Assembly (NCBI RefSeq): GCF_000330505.1
Contig: NW_004443767.1
Span: 792,916-812,885, forward strand
Length of the DNA: 19,970 bases
Origin: Entamoeba invadens IP1
Lineage: Eukaryota > Evosea > Mastigamoebida > Endamoebidae
Direction: 5' to 3'
Within the stretch, counting starts at the first letter, position 1; the number at the start of each line of letters is the position of its first letter. The position numbers and the translations under genes are program-made. The notes under the pieces were generated by a model. The model made no database searches and was not told the DNA's origin. It saw nothing but the letters and a program-made list of their open reading frames with translations. This document shows, piece after piece, positions 8,226 through 17,513 of the stretch.

Positions 8226-10958
8226 TCAAATTATTTCATAATAGAGTTGCTGTGTTTTTGAAGAAAATTTCAAACCTTGGAAAACATTTCCAATTGGCAT
8301 ATTCAATTTCATTAATTGTTTGATCAAATCGAAATAACGTTCTACAGATACAGTTGTTGGTGCAAGGGCCATCACTATATTGACAACTTCTTTTAAATGC
8401 ACTAAATCCAACTTTTCTAGTTCATCAAACACATCCAACAAGGAAATAGGTTGGATGAACTTAACATACTTATCAATTTCTTTGTCGGAATCACTCCTTG
8501 GTAATTTATTACCAGTGTTACTTAATATTATTTCGCTTTCTTCTTTTCCAATTTTATTGATCTCGTCACAAAGAAGACGAATTTCAGAGGCAAGGTCCAT
8601 GAACAATAGTGGCAGTTTCTCAACTTGGAAATCATGTGATGTAAAAAGAACATCAGTAATATAAAATTTTTAAGAAGTTCTTCAACTTCGTCAATATAAT
8701 TGAGGTATTTTTTGATTTTTTCGTCGATTTTACAGTTTTGATAATCGAAAAAGTGTATCGCTTTGGTAATGTCCAAAGATTTGGTTACACTGTAATATCT
8801 GGCGTTTAAGTACAAAACAACAAGTTTAAGTATCTTCTTCAGAAAAACGGCGTCTTTTTCAGTATCTTTAGAAAAAACTCAAAATCGTCGAACCTCTTGT
8901 CATCATTGTTATCGTCTAACTTGGTTATTTATATTCTAAACATCTTCTTGTAATTTGAAACTCTTTGCCAATAAACTGGTAATGATGAATCTACATTTTG
9001 CATACTCACACATAAGTCTAGTAGTAGTCTAACCACATCATTTAAGATATGATAATGGTTCATAATGATTGGTCTGGTAATATCCAAATTATATGCTTCT
9101 TCCCAAGTAATGTTTTCGCCGTTTTGAACAATGTATTCAACACAATCATTCTTCTTTAGATTGACATATTGGCACACTGAATCATACTGTTCGTTTAAAA
9201 GTTTGAGATTGTAACAAATAGACAACCATCTCGTTTTTGCCACGGTATTGAATTTGTTTTCAGTTATTCCCAGAGTTACTCTTTTGGACTCTTCAAACTC
9301 TTTGACGTTATTTTTAGAGCATAACCAGTCGACTAGTAAAATAAGCATTTCATAATCTTTATGTCTCATCAAATCCTCGCCAATTAATATGACTCGATGG
9401 GCCATACAATGGTTCCCAACAAAAAATCTGGATATTAAAGAGACTCCATCTTTTTTATAATTGGCAATTTTTCTTCCAAATTCCACAATACATTTTTGAG
9501 CTGCAGGACACCCGTCCCAACAACATTGTACAAGTTTATCAAACAAAATTCGGAGTGATTTCAATGAGATTCAAATAACCAGTTGGATAATGCCAGTGCT
9601 GATGTTGAACCCCAACCAACTTTAGCAATTAAGGGAAATGTTTTGTACATTCCCCCACAACACATTCTCACTATCACTACATACCTTTTTGGTTATTAGC
9701 ACAAGATTCATCCGCCATTTTCACGACACAATCACAATTTAGTATTTCTTCCAAAATAACACCTTTTTGTAGATCATTAAAATTAACCACTCCTCTAAAC
9801 AAACTCTTCGGGTTGATACCAAGATTCTTTAACCGCCACAACATATGTGGGGCAAAAAATTTTATAAATATTTCAAGACAATCTGCAACAGCAGTGACTT
9901 GGGATTGTGACATTTCCATCTCAAGGCAAACACAATGAATAAGAAATGTAACGAGTCTTTTGCACAATGTTCCATAACAAAGACTTTCACTTTGTACGTG
10001 TTCATTTTGGTGGTATACTTCAAACAAAAAATCAACACACTCTTCGAATCTTATTTTGTCGAATTTGTTTGAAGGAAAACAATATTCTTTCATTGATGAC
10101 ATAAGTTGATGTAACGGCCATGTGTTGATAGGTTCATTTCTTATTTTTGAAAATGCGTTATTTTTAAATGTTTTAACTTTGATATCAGATGTTGTCTTTT
10201 TACATCTATTTAAACGCGGGAATGGTGACGAAACAACACTAATTATCGAATGCATACACGTTGATTCATCATCAAACAGAACGTTTTGATATTCAGGTGT
10301 ACCCGTATCAACTATTGAATATTCACCAGCAACTCTGATATCCACAAAAAGTGTATTTGTTCTTAATAATGAGTTTTCAATAACAGGGATCATTGGTTGT
10401 GTTGATACATTTAGTGTATTTTTAAATGTAAAAGTGTTTGAAGATGAACTTTGTATAGGGGAAATAGAATGAGAATTTTGTAACATAATATCAAAACAGC
10501 CAAATGTTGCTAAATCATGTTTTGGACTTTTGTAATAAGATTCGCCTTCTTTACTGGTATTACTAATCCATGAATACATAGCATCTTTTCATTTAATATT
10601 TACAATTCCTTTATTGACATTTTTAGGTAAAAATAGAAAGTCTATAAATTTGTTTACAATTTTACGTTTGGTCCATTGTTTGTCCAATTTAACAGTCATC
10701 GGTTTTATTATTTCTTCACTTGAATATGCCGCATGTATAAAATGCTGATAATCAAAAACAAATGTTATTTCTTCAAAGCTCAATAATTTGTTTATTATAA
10801 TATTTTGGTGAGATGTATGACTTTTTTGATGTTTTCAAAAATACAGTTTCATGTAATAGACAAAAAAGAAATATTTTTCCATTGAATGTAATCGAGACAA
10901 ACCCCTCTTGGAGAAGCTTGTCTTCCATATAGAATTCCATGTGAGGTATATCCATCAT
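8226..10958 (-). pseudogene. hAT-superfamily transposase relic, domains in order
   Basis: Read from 10958 to 8226 this is a full-length hAT transposase broken about seven times. Pieces: 10958-10773 (ATG start); 10783-10589 in another frame; an in-frame TGA (10589-10591) before 10579-9677, which ends in MADESCANNQK with the first catalytic Asp; a third frame at 9686-9564 (GGMYKTFPLIAKVGWGSTSA); then 9564-8929 with the second-Asp motif WDGCPAAQK, the C..H motif HCMAHRVIL and KTRWLSICYNLKLL; an in-frame TAA (8929-8931) with coding continuing to 8842; a frameshift to 8815-8528; and another near 8655 into 8606-8226. The last piece carries the hAT dimerisation domain: VVNIVMALAPTTVSVERYF, where the family has a.pATsasvERvFS. 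A BED zinc finger at the N-terminus is not evident. No terminal repeats or 8-bp target duplication were found. Ordered domains and few missense signs suggest moderate age. It cannot make an active enzyme. Confidence 0.85.
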
Positions 10959-12459
10959 TAAAAATTTATTAGTGTTTAAAGATCATTTCTAAGTTTAAAA
11001 TAATAAAACTTCTATTTTAATGTGGATTTTGAGTATTTTAAACTGTTGATATAATTTATATAATTAAATAAATTGAATTTATGTAAAATTCTATTAACTA
11101 AACAATGAAATACAACTAGCTCATAGAATTGTTAATATTATGAATTGATCATGTCACAAATGCCGTAACTAATCACAAGTTTATCAGATGTATTGACCAA
11201 GAAACACAGAACGTATTTTGAGTATATATTCGAAGAATTTGTATTAGTTCTTTTTAAATACAAGTTACACACATTTTTTCATTTTTCGCTGCCGTATAAA
11301 ATGAAGTAATTAACGTTTTAAAAGATACTTTGTTCTCAATATAATTGTTAAAAACAAATAAATTATCAAACTACGTTAAATGCTTTGACTTAGAAAAAAC
11401 TTGCAGAGAGAAAGTCTCCACTTCTTAAAAAATAACATAGTTGATATATATTTTGCCAAAATATTTATTGATCCAACTGCTTTGATTGATATCAAATGAA
11501 GTATCCAATAACACAGATTAATATCATGTCTTTATGTTTTTGTTTACCTATTATCTTGCGTTCAAAGTTTATATTAGGAAGTATTACACACTTTAGTAAA
11601 CTTATTTCAACATCCTCAGATTATAAAATTTCACTTTGTAGCGTCTGATGATACAGGAAAAATATAAACAACAAGGAGACTGTGTATATTATATTTTTGT
11701 ATGATGATATATTTACATTTAAATACAAGCGAAATTGAATGGTTGACATCAAAAATAAAAGTTATGGTGTTGGGTAAAGATACCAGAAAATATAGATTTT
11801 GCCATCTGGTTGTATATGTAGTAGTAAATCAAACACATACTTTATCGCTTTTTCTGTTTTTAAATTAAAACGGTGCTTTAGGAACGTTTACGTTATTTGA
11901 AAACTTCACATAAAACCTTAATGATGCGAACAAGATTGTTGTAGGCATTTAAAAAACACAGAAAAAAATAAAGTCTTGAAAATTGCAAAATATGCAAAAA
12001 AAGTTTGAAGTGATATTTTTTGCTATTTTAATAGCTGATAAGAGTAAAAATGACATCATTTTACACAAAACTTAAAGTATCTTGTTTTAGTTATACTAAA
12101 ACATAATTAAATTTTTAAATCCAATACTTTTTGGAAACTTATAGTTACATTTTGTTAATTTAAGTGTGTTAATAATAATTTGTAATTCTGTTAAAGTCAA
12201 ACGTTTATTTAAGTAAAATATTTTGTATCTATGTTTGTGACTTCTATTAAGTAAAGTTGTCTATCGAATTTCTTTGTGATTTTTTTCACTAACATAGTCA
12301 CTAATTTGCACAATTTCGACTTTATTTATTACCAACCTTATTTCTTCACTTTTTACTAATAAACTCTCAACATTTTTTAAAATATTAAAATTGAGTAATA
12401 ATAAAAAAATAACAGACTATGAATTTCCGTGAAATTTAATTAAGTGTTGTTATGTGTTA
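10959..12459. other. AT-rich stretch without a recognisable gene
   Basis: Nothing is recognised over 1.5 kb. Slightly GC-richer patches at 11400-11425, 11640-11690 and 11765-11815 are too short to assign. The 5' flank and terminal repeat of the hAT element should lie in the first few hundred bases, but no inverted match to the sequence below 8226 was seen. Confidence 0.5.
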
Positions 12460-13246
12460 CAATATTGAAAACCCCGTTGACGACATTGACAAAAAAGTCG
12501 CCTTATTTTAAATAAAACACGATTAAACACGCTTTACATTTTTTGGTAATATTGTTTTCTTTATCGAATTTGATGAAATTTTAGTGTATAAAGACATATT
12601 TACACTCCTTTTACATCAAAAAAACAACCTAATACATTTACCAAGAAATTTATTCAAAATATTTATTCAAATGGAAATAAGAATTGAATTGGTATTATCA
12701 CCATTTTATTAAATAATAACATAACTTCGACTGTAATAATATATAATGTCAAAAAGTTGGTACCCAACACTTGTTAATTTAATTTATGTATCACTTTGCC
12801 GGCATTATTGTCCCTTGTTAATAATGACTTTCCAACGAATACAAATAACCGTGTTTCGAATTTATAACCAAATATCATGATGTCACCAACAGTGTTAATA
12901 CCGACGTGTTAGTAACATTTCGTCTCTAATTATTATCTTGCTATTGCCATACATTGTAATTTTATTTTTCGTTTCTTCTCACAAATATTATCAATGTCAA
13001 AAGTCAAATATACATTCATCACAACACCAAGATAATGACATAAGTCGAATTCGATTTATTAAAAGATGAAAAACAGCTCTTTTAAAAAATTCACTTCAAG
13101 CTTTCTATTTCTAGTCTTAAATTTATACCCATCCCTTTGTTAACTGAATTTCATAACATATAGTATGAACAAGGACAATTTTAATCGTATTTTATTCTTA
13201 AATGAACAAACATTAAATCGTAGATATAATCAAAAATATATTTACA
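12460..13246 (+). pseudogene. Possible old coding relic, strand uncertain
   Basis: This part is less AT-rich in patches and gives protein-like translations in shifting plus-strand frames: NIENPVDDIDKKVALF at about 12465-12511, a 60-odd-codon open run at about 12527-12711 (EFDEILVYKDIFTLLLHQ), and SLVNNDFPTNTNNRVSNL at about 12811-12870. The minus strand of 12775-12950 is also partly readable (NSKHGYLYSLESHY). No family is recognised, and open runs of this length are expected by chance in such DNA. It may be the upstream part of the trace at 13247-13597. Confidence 0.25.
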
Positions 13247-13597
13247 ATGATGGTTATCAGTGTTTCACATATACTGGTAGCAGGCACTCTGTTTAAATAT
13301 GAAAATGATGTTATTTAAATTGTCGAACATATCGATCTGTTTCCAAGAGTTTACTTAATTTCAAATTCATTTGTCTTTTACCACGAAAAAATAAAGGATT
13401 TAAAGGAAATTTAGTGTCTGAAATACCTGTCAAATACTTTATTTACCTAAGATCGACTTGATGAAAAACGACATTTTATAAAACTTTTGTACTTTATAAT
13501 TGTGCATTGTTTTGGACAAAATGTAATTTGTTAAGAAATAATTCTGAAACATAAAAACTGTTGTTCTAAACATATTATGTCAACGTGTCGTTTATAA
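13247..13597 (+). pseudogene. Possible coding relic with four internal stops
   Basis: From ATG 13247 one frame runs 117 codons with four internal stops (TAA, TAG, TAA, TAA) where about ten would be expected at this composition. Readable parts include MVISVSHILVAGTLFKYEN, VEHIDLFPRVYLISNSFVF and RLDEKRHFIKLLYFIIVHCF. The Leu/Ile/Phe-rich pattern could fit a leucine-rich-repeat-like protein, but no repeat consensus is certain. Neighbouring frames give similar short readable pieces. I do not recognise it. Confidence 0.32.
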
Positions 13598-14760
13598 TTA
13601 GTTTTTTTTAAATAATAACAGGCAATTAAAAAACACAAATGATTGTTTGAAAAACAACCTGATTTAAAACTATTAAAATATGTAAATATAATGCTTTTTA
13701 ATACTTCATTTCTTGTTTACATTACATTTATCAATTTGAAATACAATTGATTTTTTACATAATCATGGGTTGTGCAAAACCGATCAGTTTTAACAAAACA
13801 ACAAATAAAAACTTTATTATTTGTTATTTTTTATAAATAATCGCCAAGTTATTGATTATGCCTTGTAATAATATCAAATAAAAAATTTTTCATTCAAAAA
13901 TACTCCAATGTTTTGTGTATAAATTATTGACAATTATTTATTTTTTAGTAAAATTTCAATTCATTTTATAGTAAAAGTGGTCAAATTAATAACACTTTTG
14001 TATTTTATTTATTCAACGAAATACCTATTATCAATTATGAAATTAAAAAAATACAATTAAAACAAAAAAGTAACAGTATTTGTAAAAAATGGAATTATTT
14101 TATCCAGATTATTTAGACCAAAATCAACCTTTATTATATTAAAATTATTCATCATACAATCCAATTGTTAAGACCAAAATCATGGGAATGTTTTCGTTTC
14201 AACTTGTTAAATGGAATCTTCGATAATTGTTTTGTGTTTGAAATTGATGTTTTTCATAATGTTTTATAATTATTTCCCGCTTTATTAAGTTAATATGTTC
14301 TTATTTATTTGGTAATAATAATAATAAATTTGTATTTAGTTATTCAATTAGATTAGAAAGAAATATTTATTATCAATAAAATACTATATTTCAATTATTA
14401 TTTTTAACACTTAATATTTTTAAGGCATTATAAAGTTACAGGATAGCTTTTTTTCAGTTTTCTGAATCAAAAAGAGTTTTTTAAGTTTTTTTATTGATTT
14501 TGAAATATTTTTAATAATATTGTATATACATTTGAATATAATCAATCAATGTTTAATAATATCTTTCATAATGAATATTATTTTAAATATAAGTATTGTT
14601 ATTATATTTGACTTCTATGAACTTATATCAGATTAAACATAAACAACAATAAAAATTTGATTAAACTTATAAAACTTTTCAGTTTTGTTATTTTTAACAA
14701 AAACATTACAAAATTGTAATTGTTTATTGAGTTGATAATTATAATTAAAATAATCATTGT
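13598..14760. other. AT-rich stretch without a recognisable gene
   Basis: No gene is supported. A short TAA microsatellite lies at about 14312-14327. The minus open frame at 14623-14805 is made of A/T-rich codons only and is not supported. Confidence 0.55.
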
Positions 14761-14763
14761 AGT

Positions 14764-14911
14764 AGTATATAAATTGTGCTGATTTCGTGCACCCTTCGGG
14801 AACACTCAATCTTCACAATTTCGTCGCTTCGCTCCGTTATTTTAGGTTTAATAGTTTTAGGGTTATTTTTTAGTTATTATTTCAAAGTGATAATATTTTT
14901 TCTTATTTTAA
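14764..14911 (+). promoter_or_regulatory. TATA-like box and GC-richer leader before the unknown ORF
   Basis: GTATATAAATTG at 14765-14776 is a TATA-like element about 140 bp before the ATG at 14912. It is followed at 14785-14837 by the most GC-rich patch of the AT-rich half of the window, containing CACCCTTCGGGAAC, with a CCC-TTC-GGG mini-hairpin, and GTCGCTTCGCTCCG. The leader then turns T-rich up to the start codon. The patch can be read as peptide in one frame (14776-14997), but this frame overlaps the stronger ORF. A promoter or leader role is inferred from position only. Confidence 0.3.
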
Positions 14912-15268
14912 ATGAGCACTACACAAGAATATTTGAAAAAGAATTTTCACAAATTTACAAATACTTATTCCGAAAAAGAAATTTTGGATTGTTTTAGGAT
15001 TAAAGATGGAATTGTTAAAGCAGCATCTACTAAAATTTTAAATAAAGAATGTAGAAAAGAATTATTGAAAATGAATATTGAAACCAGAAATGTTTATCTT
15101 GATTATAAAGAAAAATTAGAACAACACATAGCGGCGCCTTTAGCGCAATTATTTTCAAGAATTGTGTTTGATAAATTAAATAAAACTGATAAACAAACTC
15201 TTGGATTAACCCTTCGAGGACTGAAAATTTTTTTCTTTTTTTTTCAGAAAAAAAATTTCAAAAAATAA
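14912..15268 (+). CDS. Unknown protein, 118 residues, charged and helical
   Basis: This intact ORF starts at ATG 14912 (MSTTQEYLKKNFHKF) and ends at TAA 15266-15268. At this base composition a 118-codon open frame is unlikely by chance, and its residue mix is protein-like. It is rich in Lys, Glu, Leu and Thr, probably mostly helical, with no signal peptide or membrane segment. A middle segment reads LEQHIAAPLAQLFSRIVF, followed by DKQTLGLTLRGL. The last 18 residues (FFFFFQKKNFKK type) are encoded by a poly-T/poly-A fold-back (15222-15260), so the true protein may once have continued differently; the same frame resumes after the stop at 15296-15385 with MATFHEQFRIIFDLFDKIVQ. I do not recognise the family. 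It could be a real small gene, an exon, or the 5' part of a gene cut by a fold-back insertion. Confidence 0.5.
   Translation: MSTTQEYLKKNFHKFTNTYSEKEILDCFRIKDGIVKAASTKILNKECRKELLKMNIETRNVYLDYKEKLEQHIAAPLAQLFSRIVFDKLNKTDKQTLGLTLRGLKIFFFFFQKKNFKK
15222..15260. repeat. 15-bp A/T hairpin at the end of the unknown ORF
   Basis: TGAAAATTTTTTTCT (15222-15236) pairs with AGAAAAAAAATTTCA (15246-15260) with one mismatch and a 9-nt T-rich loop. It lies inside the last codons of the ORF at 14912-15268. It could act as an RNA 3' hairpin, be a fold-back insertion, or be chance in homopolymer-rich DNA. Confidence 0.45.
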
Positions 15269-15385
15269 TTTCACTTTTCCAAAAAAATGAAAATAATGGC
15301 GACTTTTCATGAACAATTTAGAATTATTTTTGACTTATTTGATAAAATAGTTCAACTCAAATTCAAACTTTTGAATTATTTATAA

Positions 15386-16107
15386 AACATTTCATCATTC
15401 ATAAACTCAAATTACTTGGTTTTTGTTAAAGATTCGTCCTTCAATCAATAAAATATACAATTTAACAAATTAATATTTGTAATATAATTAATACGAAAAT
15501 AAAATGTTTTTATAAACAAATAAAATTGTTAATAAAAATTGATTAAATAATACTATCAGATATTCGAGTTTTCTAAAAACAATCACATAAAAAACACTTA
15601 AAAGTGTGTACAATTGTGGGTTTGATATAACCAATAAGATTGGTTCAAACCAAAATAAAATAACAATATAACAAAAATAATGTTGTTGAAATAAAAAATG
15701 GATTCCACTCAAACTAAAAATACTTAGAGAACCAAATAACATCAAAATATTACGATAAAAACCCACTACTTACTATTAATTTTGTGTGTTATTAAACTAA
15801 CACAACAATAACACTAAATAATAATCTTTTATGGTAAAACAACGCTATAAAACATCAATTTAAGTCAAGAAAAATAGCAGTTTTGGATACATTATACAAT
15901 GCATGACAATAGACTAATAAATACTATAGTAATTTTAAATTATAAACAAACTATAATAAATCAACTTGTGAATAATAAAAATGATAATTGAATTATTATA
16001 TATTTTATGATTTATTATAACAATAATAATGTAAAGTAAACCAAATGAACACCTGCACAAATATAATTAAATTGAACCAAGCATGAACAGCCTTGATTAT
16101 GCCATTT
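15386..16107. other. AT-rich stretch; one doubtful hydrophobic ORF
   Basis: The only candidate is a 92-codon minus frame (15766-15488), GTG or a later ATG start, whose translation is strongly hydrophobic (IFSLSGIHFLFQQHYFCYIV) and would span the membrane two or three times. T-rich strands produce Phe/Leu/Ile-rich frames with few stops by chance, so it is not called. The last part, about 16050-16100, may hold the degraded 3' end of the actin relic: GGTTCAATTT on the minus strand fits the actin G-G-S-I segment. Confidence 0.4.
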
Positions 16108-16449
16108 CATTTCTCATCTGCAACTTTCTCCTTCTCATGTCTGTCGTTAATGCCTGGGTACATTAAATTCAATCATAGGAGACGATGCTTAATATAACTT
16201 GTTTCTGATATCGACATTGCACATTGTGATTGAGTTTTAAGTTGTCTCGTGGATACCTGATGCTTCCATGCCAATAAATGATGGCTGAAAGAGTGCTTCT
16301 GGACATCTGAATATCTCGTTTCCAATGGTAATGATTTCACCATTTGATAGTTAATGTGATTTCTTAAATTCTGATGATGGGGAAGCCTTCTACATTTCTC
16401 TGTTGATGTCAAGAGCAATGTAGTAAACACTAATCTGTGTTTGTAGTTC
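16108..16449 (-). pseudogene. Actin pseudogene fragment
   Basis: Read on the minus strand from 16449, one frame gives an unmistakable piece of actin: YYIALDINREM, a TAG where actin has Gln, then [35 protein letters not shown], a stop where actin has Tyr, and NSITMCNVDIRNKLY. After a frameshift, 16163-16110 reads MYPGINDRHEKEKVADEK, matching the actin M-Y/F-P-G-I-A-D-R-M-Q-K-E segment. This covers roughly the third quarter of actin (about residues 215-335 of 375), part of the nucleotide-binding core. In-frame stops (REM*K, SH*LS, TT*NS, LY*A) and missense changes show that it is dead. No introns are visible. The N-terminal half is not found upstream (16450-16700). A 92-codon frame on the same strand (16451-16173) is only a shadow. 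Identity is very secure; origin (retrocopy or DNA duplication) is open. Confidence 0.92.
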
Positions 16450-17513
16450 ACAAAATAATTAGTTTATGTATTTTATTTTTATTTTTAAACATGGAAAACA
16501 AGTCTTTTGTTTTTAATTTATTACTATGAATGGAACACAATTACGTGTACTTTCAGGAAATAACGATAAAAACACAAGAAAAAAATAAGATAATTTGCAA
16601 CAATTTGTCTTGGATTATTATGTTGGTTAGTAGTGTTTTTATTTGAACTTTAAATTCGATTGTAATCCATCTCTAATTATTCGACTCTATTTAATTCTTC
16701 TTGTTTTTTTTGTCAAGTATGTTTCTGTCTTTCGATAATTATTTTTATTTTTATATACAACAACATTATATTACCATTTATTGAAATAAATATATTATTT
16801 AAATAATTATTGATAGTAGAAGAAAAATATAATCGATACTAAACACAATCAGTTTAAAAAACCAATTTTCTTAAAACTATTATCAATTGTGTTGTTGTAT
16901 TTATAAAAAATAATAAAATCGTTTACTAATAAGTTTCTATTATAATTATTATATTAAAGTAGTTGTGTATATATTAAAAATACAACAAAAAAGTTGTTTT
17001 GTTTATTTCGTTTTAATTGAGAAATTTAAATCAATTTTTATTTTTTTTATGGATTTCAAAAAGTAGCAATAGTATATTTTTACAATAATTTATTTATTAT
17101 TGTAAATTAATGTATATTAATTTGGATTCAAGACAATGAAAAATACATTTATCCATCGAACGTTTGAAAATAATTCCACTCAATGAAACATAAAAACAAG
17201 CTAATAATCCAATTTTAAATTAGTTTCACTAATAAATATAATCAATAATACCAATGAAAATTAGTTATAATTTGTATTATTTTAAAATAAATATAATCTA
17301 AAGTATAAATTAAATTTATAATGATTTTTTTAATTAATTTAAATTATTTTTATATAATACAAAAATGTTTAAAAAATTTATTCATTGATCGTTTTTATAG
17401 TAATATTATTATTTATTATATATATGTAAATCATTGTAATATTATAATATGTTAAATTAAAACAGTATATTTCTATCGCAAACATTTTTATCGAATTAAA
17501 AAACATAAACCTT
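16450..17513. other. AT-rich stretch without a recognisable gene
   Basis: No gene is supported. The last part should include the promoter and left terminal repeat of the piggyBac element, but no CCC-containing terminal repeat or TTAA-flanked inverted pair was identified by eye. The 50 bases before ATG 17514 are A/T-rich with TTTTTATCGAATTAAAAAAC. Confidence 0.5.

Noticed and set aside
9570..9687. Intron in the hAT gene starting GTATGT at the end of the DES-containing exon
   Set aside because: The segment reads as transposase in a third frame, so two frameshifts explain it better than splicing; no convincing acceptor fits.
15488..15766. 92-codon minus-strand hydrophobic ORF, possible membrane protein
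   Set aside because: T-rich strands give Phe/Leu/Ile-rich frames with few stops by chance; no clear ATG start, motif or upstream signal.
16173..16451. 92-codon minus-strand ORF
   Set aside because: It is a shadow frame of the actin pseudogene, which is read one frame over on the same strand.
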